Source: Lactiplantibacillus daoliensis
GTDB taxonomy: Bacteria; Bacillota; Bacilli; Lactobacillales; Lactobacillaceae
DNA length: 64,000 bases
Reading direction: 5' to 3'
NCBI RefSeq assembly: GCF_005405005.1
Contig: NZ_BJDH01000011.1
Span: forward strand, 55,873 to 119,872
Within the stretch, counting starts at the first letter, position 1; every line of letters starts with the position of its first letter. This document shows, piece after piece, positions 7,825 through 16,436 of the stretch. The position numbers were made by a program, and so were the translations under genes. The notes beneath the pieces are model-generated. The model did no database searches. It was not told the origin of the DNA and was given only the letters and a program-made list of their open reading frames with translations.

Positions 7825-9575
7825 TATTGCACCGCCCCTTCCACTTTAGTTTCTAATTGTTGGCGCTCAAAAATTTCTTGATACCAACCATGTTGTTGCA
7901 TTAATTGTGAATGCGTTCCGCGTTCGACAATCCGACCTTCATCCATCACGATGATTTCATCCGCGTTCATGACCGAACTCAAGCGATGAGCGGCAATAAT
8001 CGTGGTCTTGTCGGCCCGTTCCGCCTTCAAATTAGCGAGAATCTCCGCTTCCGTTTCTGCATCCACGGCTGATAACGCATCGTCTAAAATCAATAACTCT
8101 GGGTTAATCAACAGGGCCCGCGCAATGGCTAATCGCTGCCGTTGTCCACCAGAAAGCGAAATTCCTTGTTCGCCGACTTGCGTATCATAGCCTTCAGTCA
8201 TGCCAGCAATTTGACCGCTCAGATCACTTTTGTCGGCAACTGCCTCAACTGTCTCCTGTGAAACCTTAGGATCAGCGAATCGAATATTCTCTCGAATTGT
8301 ATTAGAAAACAGAAAACTATCCTGTGGCACATAGCCAATCGCTGGCAAATAACTGTCGAGTGCATAGTGCTTGATATCATGACCACCATATTGAATCTGA
8401 CCGTCATAATTATCAAACTCCCGCAAAATCAAGCGCATAATCGTCGACTTACCAGAACCGACTCGACCAACGATTCCAAGAGTCTGGCCAGCTTTCAAGT
8501 CAAAATGCACTTGGCTCAAGCTAGTTCCGGCATCGTTAGGATAATTAAATTTATCAACGGCATAGTGCATCCCACCGGTTGGCCGTTGTTCAAGACCGTT
8601 CTTACGGTCAATAATGGCACTCTGCTGATTCAATAATTCCATGACGCGGTCGTAAGACGCATTCCCACGTTCCATCGTGTTAAATAGCATGCCGACCGCA
8701 AACATCGGCCAAACCATCATGCCCAGGTACGTGATAAATGAGACCAGATTACCAATCGTAATCACGTGATTCATCACATACATCCCACCTAAAATGATTG
8801 TCGCTGCGTATGATAACGCAATAATCAAGGTGATGGCAGGGTCAAATAATGAATCTAGAAAGTTGACGTGTCGATTAATTTTAATTGTTTGATCAATCTG
8901 ATCGTTAAAATCGGCCACATCGGCTTTTTCTTGACCGAGCGCTTTAATCACTTTGATACCACTAATACTCTCTTGCGCTTTATTGTTTAATCGTGAAAAA
9001 GCGGCTTGTGAAGACCGGAAAGCCACATGGATCTTCTGACCTAAATACCATGAAACCACGGCTAATAATGGAAATGGTACGACCGCAATCAACGTTAAAC
9101 GCCAATCGATCAGCATCATCATGGCAATCAGCGTCGTCCCACCAGTAATGATGGAATCGGCAAATTGTAAGATTCCCCCGCCAGCGACCCGTTCAACGGC
9201 GGTCAAGTCATTAGTAGCATGGGCCATCAAGTCCCCAGTACGATACTTTTGATAGAAAGTGGCGTCCATTTTCATAAAATGCCAAAAGAGTCGTTCCCGC
9301 AACGTGCGTTCAAGGCCGGCCGCGCCGCCCCAGATGGCATTTCGCCATAGGTACCGTGTTAAGTATTGTCCGACCGCTGCGGCGGCAATAATGACTAAAT
9401 AAATTGTCAGTGATTGAGCCGTCAACTTATGCTGGTTAATGCCATCCACGACATCCCCAATGATTCGTGGCGGCACAATCCCGATAACGGCCGTCAAAAT
9501 AAGACCGATAACCCCCGCCAGATACAGCTTCCATTCGCGGCGGAAATACCAGCCTAACTTCAGAAATATGCTCAC
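7824..9575 (-). CDS. Multidrug ABC exporter subunit (ATPase plus permease), first of a heterodimer
   Basis: A 583-residue half transporter with an N-terminal six-helix domain and a C-terminal ATPase. Walker A is GRVGSGKST and the signature is a full LSGGQRQRLAIARAL. Walker B ends in LLILDDALSAVD: the catalytic Glu is replaced by Asp, which marks the degenerate ATP site of heterodimeric exporters. Together with the partner this gives one consensus and one degenerate site. The start is GTG at 9575, seven bases after GGAGG. It is first in a three-gene operon with the partner subunit and a 44-residue membrane protein. The pair resembles YheI/YheH and LmrC/LmrD in order and length. Confidence 0.88.
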   Translation of the reverse strand: MSIFLKLGWYFRREWKLYLAGVIGLILTAVIGIVPPRIIGDVVDGINQHKLTAQSLTIYLVIIAAAAVGQYLTRYLWRNAIWGGAAGLERTLRERLFWHFMKMDATFYQKYRTGDLMAHATNDLTAVERVAGGGILQFADSIITGGTTLIAMMMLIDWRLTLIAVVPFPLLAVVSWYLGQKIHVAFRSSQAAFSRLNNKAQESISGIKVIKALGQEKADVADFNDQIDQTIKINRHVNFLDSLFDPAITLIIALSYAATIILGGMYVMNHVITIGNLVSFITYLGMMVWPMFAVGMLFNTMERGNASYDRVMELLNQQSAIIDRKNGLEQRPTGGMHYAVDKFNYPNDAGTSLSQVHFDLKAGQTLGIVGRVGSGKSTIMRLILREFDNYDGQIQYGGHDIKHYALDSYLPAIGYVPQDSFLFSNTIRENIRFADPKVSQETVEAVADKSDLSGQIAGMTEGYDTQVGEQGISLSGGQRQRLAIARALLINPELLILDDALSAVDAETEAEILANLKAERADKTTIIAAHRLSSVMNADEIIVMDEGRIVERGTHSQLMQQHGWYQEIFERQQLETKVEGAVQ

Positions 9576-9678
9576 AATTGCGCCTCCAAAATAAGAAAAT
9601 TAAAATTCACTGTGATATTGACTAATATAACACACTCAACGAACAAACGACGCTTTGCTGTTCGTATCGGGCCAAACG

Positions 9679-9712
9679 AAAAACGCCTTAGCAGATTTGC
9701 TAAGACGCTTTT
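9679..9712 (-). terminator. Terminator downstream of the yhgE-type gene
   Basis: Stem CTTAGCA/TGCTAAG within a longer near-palindrome (AAAACGC...GCGTTTT type), with a T-run on the minus strand. Confidence 0.8.
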
Positions 9713-9721
9713 GATTAACCC

Positions 9722-12700
9722 TTATTTGCCAGCTTTCATTTGAATTGGTGCTTCAGCTGGTTCTTGCATGTTATGCTTCTTCAAGAATACCATTGATGCC
9801 CATAAGAGGATCAAGGCCACGATAGCAAAGATCGCTAAGATGACGATTGATGACACAAACGTCTCGTTGCCCCAGCCACCAGTTAAGGATTGCCGGAATG
9901 CGAGAATCGAGTACGTCAATGGTAAGAATGGATGAATCACGTTGAAGAAATGGTTCGTGATTTCCATTGGGAAGGTCCCACCGGAACCACCCAGTTGTAA
10001 CATCAGTAAGACCATGGCCACGAATCGACCAGGGTTATCGAATAGCATCGACAAGAACATGACTATAAACATCGACGCCAGTGCAATCATAATCGCCGTG
10101 GTAAAGTAACCAGCCATGCTGATTGGCTTCAAGCCAACGATGAGTAAGGCTACACATTCGATAATTGCCATCAAGACGGCAACCGGTGCACCAACCGCAA
10201 TCTTGCTTAAGAACCATTGTGTTGGTGTTCCATCATCGTCAGACATCCGCCGAATTGGGTAAGCGAAGTTGAAGACGATTGCGCCAACATAAAGCGCTAA
10301 TGACAAGACATATGGTGCTAACGCATGACCATAGTTAGGCACATAACTGTAGTTAGAATGTGTCAACTTAGAAGGCGTTGCAAACATTTGCGCATTCGCA
10401 TTCTTCAATGGCGTAGCATTAACCTTGTCTGCACCACTCTTCAAAGACTTAGCTAAAGTTGCATTACCATTCTTAATCTTCTTGTTACCACTCAATAATT
10501 GTGGTGTGTTTTCATGTAATTGGTCCGCACCATCTGTCAACTTTTGAACACCGGTAACTAACGTTGGTACTTGAGCATTCAAAGCATTCAAGCCCGTTGT
10601 AACTTGGCTAGAACCTCTGAATAACTGTTGTACACCACTAACAAGTTGTGGGACTTGTGTGTTCATCGAGTTCAGACCGCTTGTTACTTGACTAGAACCA
10701 TTGAACAAGGCTTTAACACCAGCAGCTAACGTTGGTACTTGACTATTCAATGAATTTAACCCATCACTAACTTGAGTAGACCCAGCAAATAACGCTGAAA
10801 CACCTGAAACTAGAGTTGGTACTTGTTGTTGCAGTTGAGTTGTCCCAGCCTCAAGCTGACCTGCACCACTATTTAAAGCAGCAGACTTATCTGTCAAAGC
10901 TGTACTACCCTTAAATAGTTGTGCAACACCACTCGTCAAATCAGGTACTTGGCCATTCAATTGATTCAGACCAGCATCAAGTTGATCCGCACCAGTATTT
11001 AATGAACCAGATTTTCCAACCAATGTATCAGTTCCAGTGGCTAGTCCACCAATACCACCGACTAATGCTGGAACTTGACCGTTTAAGGCATCTAATCCAC
11101 TACTTAATCGAGCCGTACCGGATTTTAATTGTCCCAAACCAGCAGTTAAGTTACCAGAGTATGTTGTCAAAGTATTTAAACTGGTTGTCATTGCATTAAC
11201 ATTTGCAATTAGCTTATTAACGCCATCTTCAATTGCCTGGAAATTTTCAGCTAAACTAGTTGCTTTAGTATTATCTGTCGAGCTTGAACTTGCAACAGCT
11301 GACTTCAAATTGGCCATACTGGTCTTTAGGTCATTTGCGGCTTGTGTGTTAGTGTTAGTTGCACTTACACTTGCCAAACTATCCTCTAATGCGCTTACTT
11401 GTGCATCGGTCAATCCTTGAGAATCCTTCAACCCTTCGATCTTAGCATTTATTTCCTTCGTCAAGGCCTCATTATCATTTGAGCCACTATCAGTTAGAGT
11501 ATTTACATTCGTCTGCATTGTATCAACTAAACTTGATAGCTTGCTAGAATTAGTAGCAGATTGTGAACTAGCCGAAAGTTGTTTATCAAGTTCGGTCAAA
11601 GCTGCATTCATTGCAGTCATACCTGCTTGAAGTTGCTCAATTTGTTGGTTGTTTTCATCGCTTGTCCCCGTAGCATAAAGCTGATTCAAGCCATCAGTAA
11701 TCTGAGAACTACCATCTTGCAAACTCTTAATACTCTTATCAGCATCAGTGGCACCTTTGTATAAATCATTTGCTTGCTGAGGCAATTCTGACGTTTTTGA
11801 CTTAAGTTCATTTGCACCATCGTTAGCTTCTGCAACACCAGCGGTATACCTTGCCACGCCATCTTTCAAACCATTTGAACCATCAACCAACTGTTGAACA
11901 CCAGAAGATAGCTTACCGGTCTTACTATCTAAAGTTCTCAACCCTGTTGATAACGTATAAACACCGTCAGTATATTGGGCAACACCGACCTTTAATGCTT
12001 TTGAGCCATCAGCTAACTGAACGACCCCCGATGACAGTGCACCAGTACTGTTATTCAAAACGTTAAGACCACTAGTGACTTGACCAGAACCATCAGCTAG
12101 TTTCGCAACACCAGTTGTCAGTGCACCAGTACTACCATTCATAGTTGCTAAACCATTGGTGACTTGGCCAGAACCACTAGCTAATTGTGAAACACCAGAA
12201 GCCAATGTTCCAGTTTTACCATTTAAAGTGGCCAAGCCGTCAGTAACTTGACCAGAACCATTAGCTAATTGGTTTACACCACTAGCCAATGCACCAGTAC
12301 TACCGTTCAAGGTCTTCAAACCATTATCGACATCAGCAACACCATTTGTGTAAGTCACTAAACCAGCTTGTAAGGTTTTACCACCTTTAGCCAATTTCTT
12401 GGACCCATCTGCGGCTTTACTAAAGCCTTTACCAGCTGTTTTCACTTGGTCAAACATTGCTAAGGCATAAGCTTTGGTAACTGAGGCCCGCACGTTTTGG
12501 TTCAGCTGGGTCGCACCAGCATCACTAATCACTTTAGCAATGTAATTCAGCGACGCGTTGGTTGAGTAATGTAACTTCATCTTTTGTGGATGCTTACTCG
12601 TTACCGTCGTTGCGTGTTTTGAGAAATTAGCTGGAATGGTCACAACTGTATAATACTTGTGATCAGCTAAGCCGGCTTGGGCTTCGTCCGCCGAAACGAA

Positions 12701-12958
12701 ATGCCATCCAAGTTGGTCATTTTTCTTGATGTTCTTGACCATTTCTTCCCCGACTGCTAAACGTTTACCCTGATAATTTACCGGTTTATCTTCATTAACT
12801 ACCGCTACCGGTAAATTCTTTGTATCTCCGTATGGATCCCAAACCGAAGTCAGGAAGAATACACTATACAAAAATGGAATTAAAATCATGACTGCTACCG
12901 AAATCCACAAAATCTTGCTGTGGAAAATCGACCGCCATTCCCCACGAATCATTTTCAC
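9722..12958 (-). CDS. YhgE/Pip-family giant membrane protein with long helical repeats
   Basis: About 1078 residues. A membrane anchor (IRGEWRSIFHSKILWISVAV) is followed by the family's N-terminal domain (YSVFFLTSVWDPYG, LPVAVVNEDKP). A huge extracytoplasmic stalk of repeats follows, about residues 190-850, with units such as GVxQLxxGSxQVTxGLxxLN. The C-terminus has five to six membrane helices that resemble ABC-2 type permeases. The architecture matches YhgE/Pip, a group that includes the phage infection protein of Lactococcus and the surface component of type VII-related systems. I place the start at GTG 12958, nine bases after GAAGGAAGG; the upstream open frame would begin with an unsupported TTG. 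It follows the TetR gene by 25 bases, so it is probably autoregulated with it. Confidence 0.85.
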   Translation of the reverse strand: MKMIRGEWRSIFHSKILWISVAVMILIPFLYSVFFLTSVWDPYGDTKNLPVAVVNEDKPVNYQGKRLAVGEEMVKNIKKNDQLGWHFVSADEAQAGLADHKYYTVVTIPANFSKHATTVTSKHPQKMKLHYSTNASLNYIAKVISDAGATQLNQNVRASVTKAYALAMFDQVKTAGKGFSKAADGSKKLAKGGKTLQAGLVTYTNGVADVDNGLKTLNGSTGALASGVNQLANGSGQVTDGLATLNGKTGTLASGVSQLASGSGQVTNGLATMNGSTGALTTGVAKLADGSGQVTSGLNVLNNSTGALSSGVVQLADGSKALKVGVAQYTDGVYTLSTGLRTLDSKTGKLSSGVQQLVDGSNGLKDGVARYTAGVAEANDGANELKSKTSELPQQANDLYKGATDADKSIKSLQDGSSQITDGLNQLYATGTSDENNQQIEQLQAGMTAMNAALTELDKQLSASSQSATNSSKLSSLVDTMQTNVNTLTDSGSNDNEALTKEINAKIEGLKDSQGLTDAQVSALEDSLASVSATNTNTQAANDLKTSMANLKSAVASSSSTDNTKATSLAENFQAIEDGVNKLIANVNAMTTSLNTLTTYSGNLTAGLGQLKSGTARLSSGLDALNGQVPALVGGIGGLATGTDTLVGKSGSLNTGADQLDAGLNQLNGQVPDLTSGVAQLFKGSTALTDKSAALNSGAGQLEAGTTQLQQQVPTLVSGVSALFAGSTQVSDGLNSLNSQVPTLAAGVKALFNGSSQVTSGLNSMNTQVPQLVSGVQQLFRGSSQVTTGLNALNAQVPTLVTGVQKLTDGADQLHENTPQLLSGNKKIKNGNATLAKSLKSGADKVNATPLKNANAQMFATPSKLTHSNYSYVPNYGHALAPYVLSLALYVGAIVFNFAYPIRRMSDDDGTPTQWFLSKIAVGAPVAVLMAIIECVALLIVGLKPISMAGYFTTAIMIALASMFIVMFLSMLFDNPGRFVAMVLLMLQLGGSGGTFPMEITNHFFNVIHPFLPLTYSILAFRQSLTGGWGNETFVSSIVILAIFAIVALILLWASMVFLKKHNMQEPAEAPIQMKAGK
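10500..12360 (-). repeat. Internal coding repeats of the YhgE/Pip stalk
   Basis: Tandem degenerate units of about 21-30 codons encode alternating GVxxLxxGS and GLxxLNxxT motifs. At DNA level the plus strand repeats phrases such as ACTTGACCAGAACCA and TTGGTACTTG many times. They are interrupted by a less repetitive Ser/Asn-rich stretch (about 11150-11780). Such repeats can change in number by recombination. Confidence 0.75.
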
Positions 12959-12983
12959 AACCTGAAACCTTCCTTCAAAAAAA

Positions 12984-13538
12984 TTAAATATGTTGTTCAA
13001 GTGAGAACAACGATGCTAACGTTGTCTCAATTGCTGCCTGAATCTTTGGATCGCCACCGTCACGGCGATCGCTGCTTAACCACTGTACGATACTGGTAAT
13101 GGCCCCGCTGACTAAATATGCCGTCAAATCCGGCTGGCGGGCATTTCGAATCATGACAAATACCCGATCCGTGGCCCCAGAGTGCGCAATTGTTAGAAAA
13201 CAGTCATTGATAACCTGCTGCGAGCGCGCATTGTCGCCCTCAGTATTCGTCACCAACAAGTGTCGTAATATTTGCGTGTGCGTGCCGATAAAGCGCGACA
13301 TCACCGCAGACCCTGCGGCATCCGACTGTTCAGCGGCCAATAACTCTTCTAAAGCCTTCATCACCATCTGCGCTAACAAATCAAACTTGTCAGTATAGTA
13401 ACGATAAAAACTACTGCGATGAATCAACGCACGTTGGCAAATTTGCTCAACGGTAATCTGTGAGATTGACTGCTGTTCCAATAACTCGTACATCGCACGC
13501 TGCAAATCTAGCTCCGTCCGAATTGAAATTGCCACCAC
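12984..13538 (-). CDS. TetR/AcrR-family transcriptional regulator
   Basis: A 184-residue regulator. The N-terminal helix-turn-helix is clear: QSISQITVEQICQRALIHRS followed by SFYRYYTDKFDLL, the standard TetR recognition region and the end of helix 4. The C-terminal ligand domain is typical of the YhgE-associated/DhaS-like group. It sits 25 bases upstream of the yhgE-type gene on the same strand and most likely represses the pair. An inverted repeat just upstream (13551-13568) is a candidate operator. The start is uncertain: two GTG codons (13538, 13535) lie directly against an AAAAAGGG sequence, closer than usual. Confidence 0.82.
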   Translation of the reverse strand: MVAISIRTELDLQRAMYELLEQQSISQITVEQICQRALIHRSSFYRYYTDKFDLLAQMVMKALEELLAAEQSDAAGSAVMSRFIGTHTQILRHLLVTNTEGDNARSQQVINDCFLTIAHSGATDRVFVMIRNARQPDLTAYLVSGAITSIVQWLSSDRRDGGDPKIQAAIETTLASLFSLEQHI

Positions 13539-13550
13539 CCCTTTTTATGG

Positions 13551-13568
13551 TATTCGTTCATTCGAATA
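13551..13568. promoter_or_regulatory. Candidate TetR operator
   Basis: Perfect inverted repeat TATTCG/CGAATA with a six-base spacer, 13 bases upstream of the TetR start. Size and position fit a TetR-type autoregulatory operator; binding is inferred. Confidence 0.5.
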
Positions 13569-13623
13569 TAGGAATATAACAGGCCCAAAACAACGTTGCT
13601 CCCGCGGCAACGACTTTAATCCC

Positions 13624-13953
13624 CTAATGCAAATATGGCTTTAACTTTAAGTCTTCTCGTAAAGTGTGAATTAAGTGTTCAACCTTAGTTAATGGACCAT
13701 CAAAGGTGACACGATAGTAGTTACGTGTTCCTTGATGCTCGACACTAACAAAGTGATGATCCTTCAACGTTTTCAGTTGATGGGACACAGCTGGCTGCGA
13801 GATTTTCATAATTGTGGTCAATTCCCCAACCGTTAATCCTTTAGCATGCTGCGTCAATTCAATCATGATCTGTTGCCGACGCTCATCCGCTAAGACTTCA
13901 AAAATCGGAATCGTATCGCGGAATTCTTGCAAAGCTGCTTCGTTTGGATTCAT
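13624..13953 (-). CDS. ArsR/SmtB-family transcriptional repressor
   Basis: A 109-residue winged helix-turn-helix protein. The DNA-binding part is LADERRQQIMIEL, GLTVGELTTIMKISQPAVSH and QLKTLKDHHFVSVEHQGTRN, with the recognition helix QPAVSHQLKTL. It contains no cysteine and few candidate metal ligands, so it does not look like a classic arsenic or cadmium sensor; it may respond to another signal. The start is supported by a perfect AAGGAGG. A 13-2-13 inverted repeat lies immediately upstream, the expected form of an ArsR operator. The divergent 86-residue membrane protein gene is the likely shared target. Confidence 0.87.
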   Translation of the reverse strand: MNPNEAALQEFRDTIPIFEVLADERRQQIMIELTQHAKGLTVGELTTIMKISQPAVSHQLKTLKDHHFVSVEHQGTRNYYRVTFDGPLTKVEHLIHTLREDLKLKPYLH

Positions 13954-13966
13954 AGCGCTCCTCCTT

Positions 13967-13994
13967 ATATTCTTATATTCAAATATTAGAATAT
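13967..13994. promoter_or_regulatory. ArsR-type operator, imperfect 13-2-13 inverted repeat
   Basis: ATATTCTTATATT, a two-base centre CA, then AATATTAGAATAT; 12 of the 13 pairs match. ArsR/SmtB operators are typically 12-2-12 AT-rich inverted repeats. It lies 14 bases upstream of the ArsR start and about 140 bases from the divergent small membrane protein. Confidence 0.7.
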
Positions 13995-14135
13995 ATCAAT
14001 ATTACAGCGATTGCCGATTTTTTGCAACACTTAGTTTAAACTGTCTGATTCTAAGTCAAATTAGTCCAAATGCTCTTCTATCATTTCTAGATAGCGCTTA
14101 CAATTACATTAAATCTAACTGGGAGGCGCATTCAA

Positions 14136-14396
14136 ATGAAACCATTAAATCAAGATGCCATTATTTTACGCTTAGGCCTGGTCACAGGCTGTTGGCTACT
14201 CGTCCAACTGCTATTATTGCCCTCAGTTCTGACTGCGAATGCCACCGTCCTACAATTTTCAGGGGTCGCCTTACTTACAATCATCGGGGCAATTGGCTTA
14301 TTTGATTGCTACCGCGCCTGGAAACAACGTCTGAATTGGTGTTACAGTGTCACCGATCTTGTTCTACTAATCTTAGTTGCAATTCTATTATGGTAA
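14136..14396 (+). CDS. Small integral membrane protein (86 aa)
   Basis: An 86-residue protein with three hydrophobic helices (about residues 10-30, 38-58 and 68-86) joined by short loops; the middle loop contains DCYRAWKQRLNW. The start is supported by GGGAGG nine bases upstream. It is divergent from the ArsR-type repressor across its operator region and is followed at once by a terminator, so it forms a single-gene unit that the repressor may control. I do not recognise a named family and assign no function. Confidence 0.7.
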   Translation: MKPLNQDAIILRLGLVTGCWLLVQLLLLPSVLTANATVLQFSGVALLTIIGAIGLFDCYRAWKQRLNWCYSVTDLVLLILVAILLW

Positions 14397-14406
14397 AAGT
14401 CCAGCC

Positions 14407-14452
14407 AAAAAGTCTCGAGTCTAACTATTTTCAGGTTTAGACGCGAGACTTT
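14407..14452. terminator. Terminator between the small membrane protein and LD-carboxypeptidase genes
   Basis: Inverted repeat AAAGTCTCGAGTCTAA against TTTAGACGCGAGACTTT with one mismatch. It suits the plus-strand gene and could also serve the convergent minus-strand gene. Confidence 0.75.
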
Positions 14453-14504
14453 CTCTGTTCATTTAATGATTATTTTACATATTCGGCCAAGTAGCAGTCT
14501 ATTT

Positions 14505-15464
14505 TCAAAAATCTGAAAAAGTGATGGTTTGCTTGAGCGCATCAACTGCTACCTGTGATCCCAGTGGCGTGCTAATCATCGGAATCGTATGGCAGCTATC
14601 GTAATCATAAACAATTGGTAACTGCTGTGCGCCCAAAACTTCTTGTAAAATATCAATAGGACGATAGTCAGTTCTAGCTGGATCAAAGCAAGCATGCTTT
14701 CCCAAAATAATTCCTTTAACTTGGTCAAACACACCAGCCAACTTCAACATTGAGAAGTTCTTTTCTACCGTGGCGGCATCTTTTTCAGCATCTTCAATGA
14801 ATAAAATATCGTCAGTCGTTAACTTAGGAAAGTAGTCAGACTTAAAGAAACCATACATCGTGTCCAAATTACCACCAATCAAACGACCACTCAACATTGA
14901 CTTGCCAATGTAATGCCACGCATTAGCGTGCTGTTGCTTAGGATGGTCAAAATTTTCCCAATTAGCTTGTTCATCAGTCCAAGTTTTAGGAGCCGAGACT
15001 GTCACTGGACCAGTGGCGCTCACAATTTGTTTGAAATAAGCCCAAGTCTGTTCCACATATGGGGACCAATCGCCCAATGACGCTACTAATGCTGGGCCAT
15101 AAATCACTCGGCAACTTGGCGCCTGCGTCTGCACGGCCAATAGTAAGGCGGTGGCATCTGAGTAGCCCACAACCGTTTTCGGATGTTGTTCCAGATAGGC
15201 ATAATCTAAATAAGGCAACACGGAACTGGTCACCGTACCACCAATCGTCGCCATGATTACATCAATGGTCGGTTGATGAATCAAAGCATTAATCTCATCA
15301 GCTCGTGCTTGAATTGACCCCGAACGATACCCATCTTGCTTTCCAGTCAGGCTACCAGCAACTAACCGGACTCCCCGTTGTTTTAAAAATTTTTGGGCTC
15401 GTTGAAACCGTTGCGGCGACAATGCCGTAATCGGCGTTGATCCTGAAAAATAACCTATTTCCAT
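14505..15464 (-). CDS. S66-family LD-carboxypeptidase / MccF-like peptidase
   Basis: A serine peptidase of about 319 residues of family S66. The nucleophile is in GYSDATALLLA, the catalytic Glu in LFIEDAEKDA and the catalytic His in GKHACFD. The oxyanion region IGGTVTSSVLPYLDY and GGNLDTMYGFFKSDYF fit the MccF-like branch. Family members either trim the terminal D-Ala from muropeptide tetrapeptides during wall recycling or cleave microcin-C-type peptide-nucleotides. There is no signal peptide, so it acts in the cytoplasm. ATG 15464 and GTG 15467 are both possible after GAGG; ATG is preferred. A terminator lies upstream at 15521-15553, so transcription must start close to the gene or read through. 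Confidence 0.82.
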   Translation of the reverse strand: MEIGYFSGSTPITALSPQRFQRAQKFLKQRGVRLVAGSLTGKQDGYRSGSIQARADEINALIHQPTIDVIMATIGGTVTSSVLPYLDYAYLEQHPKTVVGYSDATALLLAVQTQAPSCRVIYGPALVASLGDWSPYVEQTWAYFKQIVSATGPVTVSAPKTWTDEQANWENFDHPKQQHANAWHYIGKSMLSGRLIGGNLDTMYGFFKSDYFPKLTTDDILFIEDAEKDAATVEKNFSMLKLAGVFDQVKGIILGKHACFDPARTDYRPIDILQEVLGAQQLPIVYDYDSCHTIPMISTPLGSQVAVDALKQTITFSDF

Positions 15465-15520
15465 CACACTACGCCTCTATTTCTAATCTTTATTTAATCA
15501 TACACTTATTTTTCGTGTAA

Positions 15521-15553
15521 AAAAACGCCTGACAAATTGTCAGACGCTACAAG
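15521..15553 (-). terminator. Terminator ending the putative small RNA
   Basis: Minus-strand stem CGTCTGACA/TGTCAGGCG with loop ATT, followed by seven T. It lies 54 bases upstream of the LD-carboxypeptidase start and so ends a transcript begun further upstream. Confidence 0.8.
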
Positions 15554-15684
15554 GGTCTTAATTCCAATCAGACTGATTGAATAGCAATAACATTGGTTGG
15601 GAACCAAGTTATTATATGGAAAATCACAGGATTCTGGGAAGGAATGACCAGTGATCAGAGTCTAATTTACTGACAAGCGTTACT
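15522..15684 (-). ncRNA. Putative structured small RNA
   Basis: On the minus strand a TATAAT box (15690-15695) is followed by about 160 bases with no good open frame, ending in an intrinsic terminator. Three hairpins precede the terminator. The first pairs ATCACTGG with the later CCTGTGAT. The second is AATAACTTGGTT/AACCAATGTTATT around a CCC loop. The third is CAATCAG/CTGATTG. No convincing -35 box is visible. Either an independent small RNA or a leader of the LD-carboxypeptidase gene with premature termination is possible. I do not match it to a known RNA family. Confidence 0.45.
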
Positions 15685-15786
15685 TGCTAATTATAAGAGA
15701 AAAAAATTGCAATTAACGGCGGTTAAGCAACGCTATGGCATTAGTATAGCCGGTTTTGACTGTTTTGCTAGCACGGAGTCAGCGCG

Positions 15787-15807
15787 ATTGTCGCAGAATA
15801 CGACAAT
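15787..15807. promoter_or_regulatory. Inverted repeat upstream of the VOC gene, possible operator
   Basis: ATTGTCG, seven-base spacer, CGACAAT: a perfect inverted repeat. A further half site (CGACAATTTG) occurs about 65 bases downstream, still before the VOC gene. The protein that would bind is unknown. Confidence 0.35.
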
Positions 15808-15916
15808 TTTCAAAGATTGTCCTAATTTTCATAACTAAAAGCCCAATTTGTTGCTAATGGAAACGGTTAATGCGACAATTTGAGGGCAATTAAGTCTATT
15901 TCGGAGATGATTACTC

Positions 15917-16384
15917 ATGCAAACTCAATTTTATCCTTACTTAGCTTTTGATAACGCCAAAACCGCTATTGATTATTACCAACGCGTCTTCGGTGCTACC
16001 GATGTTTATCGTTTAAGTCCTAAGCCTGAACAAGCTAAAATGTTCGGCTTAGCTGACGGGACTGATCTAAATAATCTCACCATGCACGGCGGCTTCACAG
16101 TATTAGGCGTGAAAGTCGAATGTGCTGATGACTTCCGTCACACAGCCAAACCTACCGATCAGATTACGCTGATGATTGATGTCAACAGTGAGGACGCAAC
16201 AACGGCCCAAGCTGCCGATGAGTTCTATCAACGGCTCGTTGACTCCGGCGAGGTCAAAATCACCATGCCTTTCGCCGAGCAGTTCTGGGGTGGTAAGATG
16301 GGTCAGTTCACTGACAAATTCGGTGTCAACTGGAGTCTACACTCCTCCCCTTGGTCCATCGCTTACGATCATCAAAACGACTAA
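15917..16384 (+). CDS. VOC-superfamily protein, PhnB/3-demethylubiquinone-methyltransferase-like
   Basis: A 155-residue vicinal-oxygen-chelate fold protein. The N-terminus FYPYLAFDNAKTAIDYYQRVFGA is the standard PhnB-like opening. The core LGVKVECADDF, QITLMIDV and the C-terminal FWGGKMGQFTDKFGVNWSLH complete two beta-alpha-beta-beta-beta units. Relatives include glyoxalase/bleomycin-resistance type proteins, mostly of unknown substrate. A GGAG motif lies ten bases before the ATG. It is a single-gene unit ending at a terminator shared with the convergent nuclease. The biochemical role is not assignable. Confidence 0.82.
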   Translation: MQTQFYPYLAFDNAKTAIDYYQRVFGATDVYRLSPKPEQAKMFGLADGTDLNNLTMHGGFTVLGVKVECADDFRHTAKPTDQITLMIDVNSEDATTAQAADEFYQRLVDSGEVKITMPFAEQFWGGKMGQFTDKFGVNWSLHSSPWSIAYDHQND

Positions 16385-16391
16385 TATCGAC

Positions 16392-16434
16392 TAAATCCCG
16401 GCTAACCAATTTCAAGTTAGTCGGGATTTATTTT
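16392..16434. terminator. Bidirectional terminator
   Basis: AAATCCCGGCTAAC pairs with GTTAGTCGGGATTT around a nine-base loop, with flanking A and T runs. It is shared by the convergent VOC and nuclease genes. Confidence 0.85.
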
Positions 16435-16436
16435 GC

